Assembly: GCF_900104955.1 (NCBI RefSeq)
Contig: NZ_FNSI01000001.1
Coordinates: 4,250,001-4,314,000, forward strand
Reading direction: 5' to 3'
Length of the DNA: 64,000 nucleotides
DNA from: Beijerinckia sp. 28-YEA-48
Lineage (GTDB): Bacteria; Pseudomonadota; Alphaproteobacteria; Rhizobiales; Beijerinckiaceae
Each line of letters opens with the position of its first letter. Position 1 is the stretch's first letter. Positions 31,193 to 40,713 of this stretch are shown here, piece by piece. The position numbers were made by a program, and so were the translations under genes. A model generated the notes under the pieces. The model saw only the letters and a program-made list of their open reading frames with translations, ran no database searches and was not told the DNA's origin.

Positions 31193-32614
31193 TCAGCGCA
31201 CGCCGTAAGCTTCGGCCATCATATCGATCGTGGCGAGCTTGGCCTGGAACACAGACCAATCATCCGCGGCGGCGATCGGCGCCCAGACCGCCTCGACCTC
31301 GTCGATCAGCATCGTACAGGGAGCTTCGAGGGCGAAATAAGCATGGTCGACTTTGGCCCCAGCGGCGGTCTCCCTCCGCAGCAGATCGGCCCGCACCGGG
31401 GCGAATTCGGCCTGAGCATAGAAAGCCGCCATGGGACCGGCATCGGCCCGCGCCGCGCCCGCCGCGCCGCCATACCAATCGAAGAAGAAACGTTCGAACG
31501 GCATGCGCGTCTTCTGCAGAAACGGCCAGATGACGCGCGCCAGCGCCGTATCCTTCTCGTCGCCCTGGCTGACGATGCCCAGACGCCGCATCAAGGCCGC
31601 GAGAAAGGCTTCGTGAAAAGCTGGCCTGAAGGCTTCCAGGGCTTTCTCCAAAGCCTCTTGCGGTGCCAGCGGCAACAGGCATTCGGCGAGCCGCGCCAAG
31701 TTCCACAGCAGAGTGTCGGGCTGCGCGCCATAGGCATAAAGGCCGTTCTCATCGAAATAAGCGGCCGTGAAACGCGGATCGAGCACCAGCAGAAAACGCC
31801 ACGGGCCGTAGTCGAAACTTTCGCCAGTGATATTGATATTGTCGGTGTTGAGAACGCCGTGAACAAAGCCCGCAAGCATCCATTGCGCGCCCATGACGCC
31901 AACGCGGCGGCAAACCTCCTCGAGAAAGGCCACCGCGCGCGCCTCGATGCCGTCGCGCCACAGCGAGGGCATATAGGTGGTGATCGCATAATCGAGGAGA
32001 CGCGCGATATTTGCGTCCTCTTGCAGATGGCGAAAGCGTTGGAACGTGCCGATGCGCAGATGCGAATGGCTGAGCCGCACCAGAACCGACGAGCGGGTCG
32101 GCGAAGGCTCGTCGCCACGCACCAGATCCTCACCCGTTTCGATCAAGCTGAAAGACTTCGATGTGTTGACGCCGAGCGCCTCCAGCATTTCCGTCGCCAG
32201 GATTTCGCGCAGGCCACCCTTGAGCGTCAGGCGACCATCGGCCGTGCGCGACCAGGGCGTCTGGCCGCTGCCTTTGGTCGCCAGATCGAGCAGGCGACCA
32301 TCGACGCGATCATAAAGTTGAGCGAACAGAAAGCCACGGCCATCGCCGAGATCGGGATTGTAGTGGCGGAACTGATGGCCGTGATAGCGCAGCGCCATCG
32401 GCTGTTCGAAACTGCCCGGCAGCGGCTCGAAGCGCCCGAAATGCGCGATCCATTCGGCATCCGTTAAATCGGCGCAGCCCACCCGCTCGGCCCAGCGCTG
32501 GTTGCGATGGCGGATGATGTGCTTGGGAAAATCGGCGGCGACAACGAGATCGTAAAACTCCGGCCCCAGCGCGGCATGCGCCTTCGCAGGACGAAAATCA
32601 GGCGAAAGCGGCAT
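31193..32614 (-). CDS. selO: SelO/YdiU family protein adenylyltransferase (AMPylator)
   Basis: 473 residues of the SelO (UPF0061) pseudokinase family, which transfers AMP to Ser/Thr/Tyr of proteins, partly for oxidative-stress control. Signatures: AALGPEFYDLV, PMALRYHGHQFRHYNPDLGDGRGFLFAQL, DLATKGSGQTPWSRTADGRLTLKGGLREIL, LGVNTSKSFSLIETGE, GFVHGVLNTDNINITGESFDYGPWRF (metal and catalytic residues) and DPRFTAAYFDENGLYAYGAQP. It ends without the C-terminal redox-active Sec/Cys motif of mitochondrial SelO. msrB lies 38 bases downstream of its start on the far side, an oxidative-stress neighbour. Confidence 0.92.
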   Translation of the reverse strand: MPLSPDFRPAKAHAALGPEFYDLVVAADFPKHIIRHRNQRWAERVGCADLTDAEWIAHFGRFEPLPGSFEQPMALRYHGHQFRHYNPDLGDGRGFLFAQLYDRVDGRLLDLATKGSGQTPWSRTADGRLTLKGGLREILATEMLEALGVNTSKSFSLIETGEDLVRGDEPSPTRSSVLVRLSHSHLRIGTFQRFRHLQEDANIARLLDYAITTYMPSLWRDGIEARAVAFLEEVCRRVGVMGAQWMLAGFVHGVLNTDNINITGESFDYGPWRFLLVLDPRFTAAYFDENGLYAYGAQPDTLLWNLARLAECLLPLAPQEALEKALEAFRPAFHEAFLAALMRRLGIVSQGDEKDTALARVIWPFLQKTRMPFERFFFDWYGGAAGAARADAGPMAAFYAQAEFAPVRADLLRRETAAGAKVDHAYFALEAPCTMLIDEVEAVWAPIAAADDWSVFQAKLATIDMMAEAYGVR

Positions 32615-32652
32615 GGGTGATCAAGCTCTTGGCTGTCTCTTGGGGCGTCGTA

Positions 32653-33054
32653 TCAGGCAGGCTGGAAGTTCATGGCGACGCCATTGATGCAATAGCGCAG
32701 ATAAGTCGGCGGCGGGCCGTCGTCGAAGACGTGGCCAAGATGGCTGCCACAGCGGCTGCAATGCACTTCCGTTCGCACCATGCCGTAGGCACGATCGACC
32801 GTTGTCTCCACCGCGCCCTCGATCGGATCGTTGAAGCTCGGCCAGCCGGTGCCGCTCTCGAATTTCAGCTTCGAGACAAAAAGCGGTTGATCGCACCCGA
32901 CACAGGTGAATGTGCCCGAACGTTTCTCATAGTTCAGCGCGCAGCTCCCCGGCGCTTCCGTGCCGTGTTCGCGCATGATGTGGAATTGCTCCGGCGTCAG
33001 AAGTTCACGCCATTCGGCATCTGTGTGCGTGACCGGATATTGCTTGGTATCCAT
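32653..33054 (-). CDS. msrB: Peptide-methionine (R)-S-oxide reductase MsrB, copy 1
   Basis: 133 residues. Zn-binding CVGCD and CSRCG pairs are present, with the core KFESGTGWPSFNDPIEGAVE, VHCSRCGSHLGHVFDDGP and the catalytic Cys in LRYCINGVAM. It reduces methionine-R-sulfoxide in proteins. Start ATG 33054. A paralog of the same class sits at 62100-62534. Confidence 0.95.
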   Translation of the reverse strand: MDTKQYPVTHTDAEWRELLTPEQFHIMREHGTEAPGSCALNYEKRSGTFTCVGCDQPLFVSKLKFESGTGWPSFNDPIEGAVETTVDRAYGMVRTEVHCSRCGSHLGHVFDDGPPPTYLRYCINGVAMNFQPA

Positions 33055-33136
33055 GGGAAACTCCCAGGTTCCTTGAGGGGATATAACGGCAATATAGGCG
33101 GAAGCTTCTGGTTTTTCTATATTGGCTGAGCCGGCT

Positions 33137-33592
33137 CTAGGCTGATCGAGCCTTAGACTTGTAGGGCGCCATGCCTTCGCGGGCCAGTTCATCGGCGCGT
33201 TCGTTCATCTCGTGACCGGCATGCCCCTTCACCCAATGCCACGCGACATTGTGCGGTTGTTCCGCCGCATCGAGGCGTTGCCACAGGTCGGCATTCTTCA
33301 CCGGCTTTTTATCGGCCGTGCGCCAGCCGTTGCGCTTCCAATTCTTGATCCAGCCGGTGACGCCACCGCGCACATATTGGGAATCGGTATAGAGATCGAC
33401 ATTGCAGGGACGCGTCAGCGCCTCGAGCGCCATGATCGCCGCGGTCAATTCCATACGGTTATTGGTCGTCTCGGCTTCGCCGCCGGACATTTCCTTGCTG
33501 CGCTCACCCCATTGCAGAATGGCACCCCAGCCGCCCGGCCCCGGATTGCCCGAGCAGGCGCCGTCGGTAAAAATCGTAGCCCGCCCGGTCAT
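33137..33592 (-). CDS. rnhA: Ribonuclease HI
   Basis: 151 residues with all RNase HI motifs: [20 protein letters not shown] (Asp), [26 protein letters not shown] (Glu), [18 protein letters not shown] (Asp) and [23 protein letters not shown] (Asp). It removes RNA from RNA-DNA hybrids. ATG 33592 overlaps the thrB stop in ATGA, the usual thrB-rnhA pairing in rhizobia. Confidence 0.96.
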   Translation of the reverse strand: MTGRATIFTDGACSGNPGPGGWGAILQWGERSKEMSGGEAETTNNRMELTAAIMALEALTRPCNVDLYTDSQYVRGGVTGWIKNWKRNGWRTADKKPVKNADLWQRLDAAEQPHNVAWHWVKGHAGHEMNERADELAREGMAPYKSKARSA

Positions 33593-34554
33593 TTCAGCAG
33601 CCCATAGTCACGCACGGATTGAACCTGCTGATGGAATCGCAATTTTTTCACATATTCGATCGGGTCTTTCGGCCGCACCAAGGCGCCATCAGGCACGTTC
33701 AGCCAGTCCACCAGCCGGGTGAGAAGAAAGCGCAAGGCGGCGCCGCGCGCCAGCAAGGGCAAGGCCTCTTTCTCGGCGCCGGAGAGCGGACGGATCTTCT
33801 GATAGCCGTCAATCATCGCCATGCCCTTGGTGATGTTGAAGGACATGTCGGCCTCGAAACACCAGGCGTTGAGACAGATCGCCAGATCGAAGGCTAAAGC
33901 ATCATTACAGGCGAAATAGAAATCGATCACGCCCGACAATTTGGGGCCAAGGAAGAAGGCGTTGTCGGGAAACAGATCGGCGTGAATGACACCGGCGGGC
34001 AGCTGCTGTGGCCAGGCGCGTTCCAGATGAGAGAGCTCATCGGCAACCATCACCGCAAGGCCGGGCAGAACGCTGTCGGCGCGCGCTTCAGCGGTGCGAA
34101 ACAGCGGATTCCAGCCGCCGACAGACAGCGCATTGGCTCGTTTCAGCTCGAAATCGCGACCGGCGTCATGCAATTGTGCCAGGGTTTCACCGATCTGAGC
34201 GCAATGCTGGACACCGGGTCGACGCACCGACATGCCATCGAGAAAGGTGACGATGACGGCGGGGCGGCCGGCGAGGCGGCCCAGTGCATCGCCCCGTCGG
34301 TTGTGCACGGGCAGCGGACAATTGACGCCACGGCGGGCCAGATGCTCCATCAGGCCGAGAAAGAACGGCAGATCGGCCTCGACGACGCGACGCTCGTAGA
34401 GCGTGAGAATGAAGAAACCGGCCTCGCAATGAAGCAGATAATTCGAATTCTCGACGCCCTCGGCGATACCCTTGCAGGACAGCAGGCCACCAAGCTCGTA
34501 GCCCACGAGAAAGACCGCAAGGTCTTCGTCGGAAATTTCAGTGTAGACGGCCAT
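33589..34554 (-). CDS. thrB: Homoserine kinase, ThrB2 (aminoglycoside phosphotransferase fold)
   Basis: 321 residues of the non-GHMP homoserine kinase found in alpha- and some gamma-proteobacteria. Signatures: [78 protein letters not shown] (kinase catalytic and DFY/metal loop) and [16 protein letters not shown]. It phosphorylates homoserine for threonine synthesis. Start ATG 34554. In many relatives ispH lies directly upstream; here a transporter and a channel gene separate them. Confidence 0.94.
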   Translation of the reverse strand: MAVYTEISDEDLAVFLVGYELGGLLSCKGIAEGVENSNYLLHCEAGFFILTLYERRVVEADLPFFLGLMEHLARRGVNCPLPVHNRRGDALGRLAGRPAVIVTFLDGMSVRRPGVQHCAQIGETLAQLHDAGRDFELKRANALSVGGWNPLFRTAEARADSVLPGLAVMVADELSHLERAWPQQLPAGVIHADLFPDNAFFLGPKLSGVIDFYFACNDALAFDLAICLNAWCFEADMSFNITKGMAMIDGYQKIRPLSGAEKEALPLLARGAALRFLLTRLVDWLNVPDGALVRPKDPIEYVKKLRFHQQVQSVRDYGLLK

Positions 34555-34704
34555 TTCTGGGTTCCGGCAGCGGATCGCGCCGTTTTGCCGTGCGCTTGCG
34601 CCCGTGTTAGCCACGTGGGCCGGCCAGGTCAAACACTAGGCGTCAAACTAGGGCGAATGGTGGGCACACGAATTTATCGAACATAACAGAGCAGAAACGC
34701 TGGA

Positions 34705-35661
34705 ATGCTGGGTTTGTCGGCCGCCTTCGCATGGGCCTCGTCCTGGATTTTCTCTTGGATTTTTCCTTGGTCTTGGGCCTTTTTCACCATCGGCGCCTCG
34801 GCCGCCCAGACCGCGCGCAACGCCATGCAGCGCGACCTCACTGCCACCCTCGGCACGGCCGGGGCCACCTATGTCCGCTTTCTGTTCAGCCTGCCGTTCA
34901 TCGCTGTCCTGTTCCTGATTGAAACAGCGGTCATCGGCCTGAATCCGCCGCATCTGTCGGCGGCCAGCCTGACCTGGCTGCTCGTCGGCGCGCTGGCGCA
35001 GGCCTTGGCGACGGGCCTGATGCTGGCCGGCATGAAGACACGCTCCTTTGTGGTGGTCACCGCCTATACGAAGACGGAACCGATCATCCTGGCGATTTTC
35101 GGCGCCATGTTTCTGGGCGATCACCTGTCGCCAGCGGCGATCGCCGCCGTGATCATCGCCACCGCCGGCGTCATGCTGATGTCTTGGCCAAAACGCGCCG
35201 CCGGGACACCAACCAGCAAAGGCGAATGGCAATCGGCAGCCCTGGGGCTGGCGGGCGGCGCCTTCTTCGCTCTTTCAGCCACTTGCTATCGCGGTGGCCT
35301 GATCGGCCTCGATGGATCAAATGTCGTCATCATCGCCACCACGGCCTTGCTCGCCGCGCAGCTGATGCAATGCGCCTTGATCATCGTCTATCTCGCACTC
35401 TTTGATCGCACCTTGCTGAAAGCGATCATCATACACTGGCGCAAGTCGCTGTTTGCCGGCGGCATGGGCGCGCTCGCTTCGCAGCTGTGGTTGATGGCCT
35501 TCACCCTCACCTCCGCCGCCGCCGTGCGCACGCTGGCGCTCGTTGAAGTGCTGATGGCGCAGGTGGTGACCCGCCGGATGTTTAGGCAAGGCACGTCACG
35601 GCGCGAATATATTGGTATGGCGCTGATCGTGAGTGGCATCGTTCTGCTGCTGCACGGCTGA
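34705..35661 (+). CDS. EamA/DMT-family transporter
   Basis: About 318 residues with ten hydrophobic helices in two EamA-type halves. Family features are AQTARNAMQRDLTATLGTAGATYVRFLFSLPF in the first half and TLALVEVLMAQVVTRRMFRQGTSRREYIGMALIVSGIVLLL at the end. The predicted N-terminus is unusual, with three tandem Trp-Ile/Ala-Phe units, and the true start may lie nearer residue 25. Substrate unknown. The last 66 bases overlap the end of the convergent MscS gene. Confidence 0.85.
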   Translation: MLGLSAAFAWASSWIFSWIFPWSWAFFTIGASAAQTARNAMQRDLTATLGTAGATYVRFLFSLPFIAVLFLIETAVIGLNPPHLSAASLTWLLVGALAQALATGLMLAGMKTRSFVVVTAYTKTEPIILAIFGAMFLGDHLSPAAIAAVIIATAGVMLMSWPKRAAGTPTSKGEWQSAALGLAGGAFFALSATCYRGGLIGLDGSNVVIIATTALLAAQLMQCALIIVYLALFDRTLLKAIIIHWRKSLFAGGMGALASQLWLMAFTLTSAAAVRTLALVEVLMAQVVTRRMFRQGTSRREYIGMALIVSGIVLLLHG

Positions 35662-36741
35662 ACGCTGATCGCTCGCCATCTGCAAGCGCATCTGCGGCAG
35701 GGCGTGCGGATATTCGGCACGTAGAAACGTGATCAGTTCCTCACGGATCTGGCAACGCAGATCGAAGGTGCGCGGCGACGTCGAGGCGCTGACGAGAATG
35801 CGCACTTCCATGGTCGCCTGTTTAAAATCAGTGATCTGCACATTGACCACTTTGCCGTCCCACAGCGACGAGCGACGGGCGATCTCCTCGACCTTGCGGC
35901 GCAATTCATCGATCGGCACCATATAATCGAGATAGATCATCACCGTACCGATGAGCGCCGCGCCTTCGCGCGTCCAGTTCTGGAACGGCTTCTCGATGAA
36001 ATAGCTCAACGGCAGCACCATCCGGCGCCAATCCCAGATGCGGATGACCACATAGGTCGAGGTGATCTCCTCGACATTGCCCCACTCACCTTCAACGAGC
36101 AGTGCATCGTCGATACGGATCGGCTGGGTGATGGCAAGCTGAATGCCGGCGAACAGATTCTTCAACACTGGCTGCAGCGCCAGACCGATGACAACGCCGG
36201 CAGCACCAGCGGAAGCGAGCAGACTGAGGCCATATTGCCAGACGCGCTCGAAGGTCATCAGGCAGGCGGCGACCGCGATAATGATGATCAGCAGATTGAC
36301 GACGCGGCGCAGGATGTTCGATTGGGTGACATGCTTGCGCGCCAGCAGATTGTCTTCCGCATCGAGCTTGAAACGGCGCAGATAAACCACCGTCCAGATA
36401 TGCACCGCGATCTGCGCCATCCACGCCAGCAAAATGATCAAGGCGATGGTCAGAAAATGCGCCAGAGCTCGCGCCAACCCGGTCGACAGCGGCAAAACGG
36501 CTTGAGCCAGCGCCAACGCCACCATGATGGCGAACAGGCGCGAAGGCCCCTGGGTGCGCGACACCAGCGAGCGCCAGAACAGATCGCGATTGGCGACCAT
36601 GATGGTCAGGCGCTGAAAAATGATGCGATGGGCGACGATCGCCAGCACGCCAAACAGCATCAGCCCGCTCAGATCGACCAACCAGATGGGGAAGAAGGCG
36701 ATCAGACGTTCGACTTGGGCGAGCGCGTCAGTCAAGGGCAT
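35596..36741 (-). CDS. MscS-family mechanosensitive ion channel protein
   Basis: 381 residues with four or five N-terminal membrane helices (about 15-165) and the MscS pore/beta region: YGLSLLASAGAAGVVIGLALQPVLKNLFAGIQLAITQPIRIDDALLVEGEWGNVEEITSTYVVIRIWDWRRMVLPLSYFIEKPFQNWTRE. The alpha/beta C-domain follows. It would open on osmotic downshock. Its 3' end overlaps the EamA gene on the other strand by 66 bases. Confidence 0.92.
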   Translation of the reverse strand: MPLTDALAQVERLIAFFPIWLVDLSGLMLFGVLAIVAHRIIFQRLTIMVANRDLFWRSLVSRTQGPSRLFAIMVALALAQAVLPLSTGLARALAHFLTIALIILLAWMAQIAVHIWTVVYLRRFKLDAEDNLLARKHVTQSNILRRVVNLLIIIIAVAACLMTFERVWQYGLSLLASAGAAGVVIGLALQPVLKNLFAGIQLAITQPIRIDDALLVEGEWGNVEEITSTYVVIRIWDWRRMVLPLSYFIEKPFQNWTREGAALIGTVMIYLDYMVPIDELRRKVEEIARRSSLWDGKVVNVQITDFKQATMEVRILVSASTSPRTFDLRCQIREELITFLRAEYPHALPQMRLQMASDQRSAVQQQNDATHDQRHTNIFAP

Positions 36742-36830
36742 CGGCGAAAAGCATCGAATTGTCCTTTTGGGGACAACCCGATCACCGCTGCGACGGTTCC
36801 ATCCGCCTTATTCGATACGTGATTTTCGCG

Positions 36831-37787
36831 TTAGGCGCGCTGGCGCAATTCACGCGGCGGCGGGAAATGCACGCCCTCCTGCGCCGTCACCACGGTTTCC
36901 ACCGTCACGTCGAAATGCGCCCGGAAGCCGTCGAGAATTTCCTCGACCAGAACTTCCGGCGCCGAGGCGCCCGCCGAAATGCCGACCCGCGTCACCTTTT
37001 GCAGTACTGGCCAGTCGATGTCGGAAGCCCGCTCGACCAGAAGCGAAATGGCGCAGCCAGCGCGCTCGGCCACTTCGCGCAAGCGCAGCGAATTGGACGA
37101 ATTCGGCGCGCCGACGACGATCATCGCCTCAACCTGGGTGGCCACGGCCTTTACCGCGTCTTGCCGGTTGGTGGTGGCGTAGCAGATGTCTTCCTTGTGT
37201 GGGCCGACGATATCCGGGAAACGTTGGGTCAGCGCTTCGACGATCTCGCGGGTATCATCAACCGATAAGGTGGTCTGCGTCGCCCAGGCGAGATTTGCCG
37301 GATTGGGCAGCGCCAACCGTTCGACATCGGCGACGGTCTCGACGAGCACGACGGCGCCGTCGGGCAATTGTCCCATCGTGCCCTCGACCTCGGGATGGCC
37401 GTCATGACCGATGAGGATGACCGTGCGCCCACGCCGGGCATGGATCTCCGCCTCGCGGTGCACCTTGGTGACAAGCGGACAGGTGGCGTCGATGGTGAGG
37501 AAATTGCGCTGGCGCGCCGCTTCCGGCACCGCCCTTGGCACACCATGGGCGGAAAAGATGACCGGCGCCTCGGTATCGGGAATTTCATCGAGATGATCGA
37601 CGAAGATCGCGCCCTTGGCGCGCAGGCTGTCGACCACGTAACGGTTATGGACGATCTCGTGACGGACATAGACCGGCGCCCCATACAGCTCCAGCGCCCG
37701 CTCCACGGTGTCAATGGCGCGCACAACCCCGGCGCAAAAGCCGCGCGGGGCACAAAGCAGAATCTGAAGTTTCGGGCGTTCGCTCAT
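36831..37787 (-). CDS. ispH: 4-hydroxy-3-methylbut-2-enyl diphosphate reductase
   Basis: 318 residues of IspH/LytB, the last enzyme of the methylerythritol phosphate isoprenoid pathway. The three [4Fe-4S] cysteines are in [28 protein letters not shown] and [26 protein letters not shown] and the C-terminal [16 protein letters not shown] are also conserved. Start ATG 37787 gives standard length. Located between the MscS gene and the small phosphatase gene, all on the minus strand. Confidence 0.96.
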   Translation of the reverse strand: MSERPKLQILLCAPRGFCAGVVRAIDTVERALELYGAPVYVRHEIVHNRYVVDSLRAKGAIFVDHLDEIPDTEAPVIFSAHGVPRAVPEAARQRNFLTIDATCPLVTKVHREAEIHARRGRTVILIGHDGHPEVEGTMGQLPDGAVVLVETVADVERLALPNPANLAWATQTTLSVDDTREIVEALTQRFPDIVGPHKEDICYATTNRQDAVKAVATQVEAMIVVGAPNSSNSLRLREVAERAGCAISLLVERASDIDWPVLQKVTRVGISAGASAPEVLVEEILDGFRAHFDVTVETVVTAQEGVHFPPPRELRQRA

Positions 37788-37867
37788 CAAACCTATCCTG
37801 TGTCGTGTCCTTGGAGCGCGGCGCGCGACACTGTCAAGACCAACCGTGCAAGACCAACCGTACAAGA

Positions 37868-38332
37868 CTAACCGTGGCGGAACATCTCTGTGATTCTTTC
37901 CATCAAACCATCGCGCACGCTGCGATAGGCTTCGAGCCGTTGCTCGCGCGACCCGTGCACGGCCGTCGGATCGATCGTTGGCCAGTATAACGCATCAACC
38001 GCCATGGTGCGAATATAGTCCAGCGTCGTGTGGTGAGCCTCGGGCGACAGGCTGATAATCATATCAAAATTGTCATCTTCAAGATCATCGAAGGTGCGCG
38101 GCACATGGCGGGTGATATCGATGCCGATTTCGGCCATGGCCGCCACGGCGAAGGGGTCCAGCTCGCCCGGGCGCACGCCAACCGAGGCAAAGAAGACCTC
38201 GCGCGGGAACAGGCTGCGGCCGATCGCCTCGGCCATGGGCGAGCGGACCGCATTGAAGGTGCAAGCAAACAGCAGCGATTGCGGGCGTTTGCGTGAGGCA
38301 AAGGGCGAGGGAGCGGGATCGCTCATGCGCAC
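37868..38332 (-). CDS. Low-molecular-weight protein tyrosine phosphatase / ArsC-like
   Basis: 154 residues. The phosphate loop is CTFNAVRS (Cys, five residues, Arg), near residue 24. The acid Asp lies in [13 protein letters not shown]. This is the phosphatase-like protein found after UPF0262 in the conserved alphaproteobacterial murA-hisD cluster; it is often labelled arsenate reductase but without evidence of arsenic function. ATG 38332 and 38326 are both possible starts. Confidence 0.85.
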   Translation of the reverse strand: MRMSDPAPSPFASRKRPQSLLFACTFNAVRSPMAEAIGRSLFPREVFFASVGVRPGELDPFAVAAMAEIGIDITRHVPRTFDDLEDDNFDMIISLSPEAHHTTLDYIRTMAVDALYWPTIDPTAVHGSREQRLEAYRSVRDGLMERITEMFRHG

Positions 38333-38347
38333 CGACGGGCCATTAAT

Positions 38348-38827
38348 TCAGCCCCTCCGATGCAACGCGGTCAAAAGCGTGAACAGGCGGCGCGCGGTGT
38401 CGAAATCGCACTCCACCTTGCCATCGAGACGCTCGGCAAACAGATGCGCGCCATCGTTGTGCAGGCCGCGACGGCCCATGTCGATGGCCTCGATCTGCGC
38501 CGGGGTCGCCGTGCGAATCGCCGCATAATAGCTTTCGCAGATGGCGAAATAATCGCGCAGGATGCGGCGAAACGGCGTCAGCGAGATGATGTGGGTGACA
38601 ACGCTCTCGCCTTCGCGGCTGCGCACCTCGAGCGCCAACTTCTTGTCGTGGATCGCGACATGTAGCGCATAGGGGCCATCGTCGCGGCCCGGCAGGCTGA
38701 AATTGCTGTCCTCGATCAGATCATAGATCGCGATCATGCGCTCGTGTTCCTGATCAGCGTTGCCTCGGCCGATCGAGGCCTCGTCAAGCGTCACAGAAAG
38801 CAACCGGCGCGCATTTTCAGCGGTCAT
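38348..38827 (-). CDS. UPF0262 family protein
   Basis: 159 residues, recognisable by LDEASIGRGNADQEHERMIAIYDLIEDNSF-like N-terminal region and by FRRILRDYFAICESYYAAIRTATPAQIEAIDMGRRGLHNDGA. The family is confined to alphaproteobacteria, has no known function and is regularly located between hisD and a low-molecular-weight phosphatase gene, as here. It is soluble, with no signal peptide or catalytic motif that I can see. Confidence 0.92.
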   Translation of the reverse strand: MTAENARRLLSVTLDEASIGRGNADQEHERMIAIYDLIEDSNFSLPGRDDGPYALHVAIHDKKLALEVRSREGESVVTHIISLTPFRRILRDYFAICESYYAAIRTATPAQIEAIDMGRRGLHNDGAHLFAERLDGKVECDFDTARRLFTLLTALHRRG

Positions 38828-38846
38828 AAATCATCCCAGATCTGCA

Positions 38847-40142
38847 TCATCCAAGGTTGAGGCGGATGGAGACCGAGCGCGCATGCGCATCGAGCCCTTC
38901 CGCCTTGCCCAGCGCGATGGCCGCCGGCCCGAGAGCGCGCAGACTGTCGGCACTACATTTGAGGATCGACGTGCGCTTCATGAAATCGAGTACGCCGAGC
39001 CCCGACGAGAAGCGCGCCGAGCGCGCCGTCGGCAGCACGTGATTGGAGCCGCCGACATAGTCGCCGATGGCCTCCGGTGTATGGCCGCCGATGAAAATGG
39101 CGCCGGCATTGCGTACCTTGGTCGCCAAGGCATCGGCATCGGCGGACATGATCTCAAGATGTTCGGGTGCGAGGCGATCGGTGATGCCGATGGCATCAGA
39201 CAGGCGCGCGCACAAAATAACGGCGCCGAAATCGCGCCAGCTCGCAGCGGCGATGTCGCGGCGCGGCAAGGTCGCCAATTGCCGTTCGAGCGCGCCGACA
39301 ACCGCATCGGCCAGGCCTGCATCGTCGGTGATTAATAGCGATTGCGCCGCCACGTCATGTTCGGCCTGAGCCAACAGATCAGCGGCGATCCAATCGGGAT
39401 TAGCGGTGCGATCAGCCAGGATAAGAACTTCCGACGGACCAGCGATCATGTCGATGCCGACCTTGCCAAAGACGCGGCGCTTGGCGGCGGCAACGAAGGC
39501 ATTGCCGGGACCGACGATCTTCGCCACCGGCGCAATGGTCTGCGTGCCATAGGCAAGCGCGGCAATGGCTTGGGCGCCGCCGACTCGATAGATTTCATCG
39601 ACACCGGCGATATCAGCGGCCGCGAGCACCAAAGGATTGATGATGCCATCTGGCGTCGGCACCACCATGACGATGCGCGGCACGCCGGCAACCTTGGCCG
39701 GCACGGCATTCATCAGCACGGATGAGGGATAGCTCGCCGTGCCACCGGGCACATAGAGGCCAACCGCTTCCACCGCGCTCCAGCGCCAGCCGAGCTCAAC
39801 GCCTTCCTCGTCGCTGAAATGCACATCGCTTGGCCGTTGCCGCTGATGAAAGCTGAGAATGCGGCGATGGGCGAAGTGCAAGGCTTCCAACGCCGTCTTG
39901 TCGCAAGCGGCAATCGCGGCTTCGATTTCCGGGCGCGAGATGCGCAAGCCAAGAGCGGCCACATCGACACGATCGAACTTCAGCGACAGGTCCACCAGTG
40001 CCGCATCGCCGCGGGCCACCACATCCTCAATGATGGCGCGCGCCGCATTGTCGACGTCCTCGGACACTTCACGCTTCATGGCAAGCAGCGCTGTGAATTC
40101 GTGCTCGAACCCAGCATCGCGCATATCCAGCCGCACAGGCAT
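38847..40142 (-). CDS. hisD: Histidinol dehydrogenase
   Basis: 431 residues catalysing the last two steps of histidine synthesis, from histidinol to histidine. Conserved parts: GWRWSAVEAVGLYVPGGTASYPSSVLMNAVPAKVAGV, YRVGGAQAIAALAYGTQTI, IVGPGNAFVAAAKRRVFG, GPSEVLILAD, LLAQAEHD (Zn ligand region) and NAGAIFIGGHTPEAIGDYVGGSNHVLPT. ATG 40142 follows GAGGAG by 7 bases. Other his genes are not nearby, as usual for this cluster. Confidence 0.96.
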   Translation of the reverse strand: MPVRLDMRDAGFEHEFTALLAMKREVSEDVDNAARAIIEDVVARGDAALVDLSLKFDRVDVAALGLRISRPEIEAAIAACDKTALEALHFAHRRILSFHQRQRPSDVHFSDEEGVELGWRWSAVEAVGLYVPGGTASYPSSVLMNAVPAKVAGVPRIVMVVPTPDGIINPLVLAAADIAGVDEIYRVGGAQAIAALAYGTQTIAPVAKIVGPGNAFVAAAKRRVFGKVGIDMIAGPSEVLILADRTANPDWIAADLLAQAEHDVAAQSLLITDDAGLADAVVGALERQLATLPRRDIAAASWRDFGAVILCARLSDAIGITDRLAPEHLEIMSADADALATKVRNAGAIFIGGHTPEAIGDYVGGSNHVLPTARSARFSSGLGVLDFMKRTSILKCSADSLRALGPAAIALGKAEGLDAHARSVSIRLNLG

Positions 40143-40189
40143 ACACAACTCCTCGTCGCGCGCGTTTCCGGCGCGCTCAACCTTGAAAA

Positions 40190-40654
40190 TTATTTATCGG
40201 TTTCGCCGAGCGGGTGCCCGGGCACGGCGCGCGCCGGCCAGCGCCCACCAAGATCGCGCAGTTGCGCATCGATACATTCGACATGCAAACGCACCGCCGC
40301 ACCGCCGGAGAACACGAGGTCGACAATGCCGCCAGGCGCTTCGTCTTCGGCGAAGGTGATCCCCAGCAGATTGAGCGTCGTCTCACGGTTATGCTGATCG
40401 AAGCCGGACAGGGCCGCCTTCTGCACGCTGTCGAAATGCAAGCCCGCGCGTGTGCGTTCCGGCTTGCCCGCCGCCGCCGCCAACCAGTCGAACCGACAGC
40501 CGACCAGCGCGAAACGGCGCTGCGCCGGCAGATAGGTCATGTCGGCGACGCGGAAGATGGCGTCCTGCATGGCGGCCGACAACACTTCCACGTCCTCGCC
40601 GTCGAGAGCGAACAGGCGGAGCGGTTCGGAGAATGTTTTCGTCGGCGCGTTCAT
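40190..40654 (-). CDS. DUF2948 family protein
   Basis: 154 residues matching the DUF2948 pattern: LRLFALDGEDVEVLSAAMQDAIFRVADMTYLPAQRRFALVGCRFDW, then a GL-F-VQ segment and a C-terminal VLRLHVECIDAQLRDLG-like strand-helix. The family is alphaproteobacterial and sits between murA and hisD; function unknown. Cytoplasmic by appearance. Confidence 0.9.
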   Translation of the reverse strand: MNAPTKTFSEPLRLFALDGEDVEVLSAAMQDAIFRVADMTYLPAQRRFALVGCRFDWLAAAAGKPERTRAGLHFDSVQKAALSGFDQHNRETTLNLLGITFAEDEAPGGIVDLVFSGGAAVRLHVECIDAQLRDLGGRWPARAVPGHPLGETDK

Positions 40655-40713
40655 GGGTTCATATCATAGGCTTATGTGTTGGGCCGTCTAGTTGGCCCGT
40701 CACGTTGGGCGAT

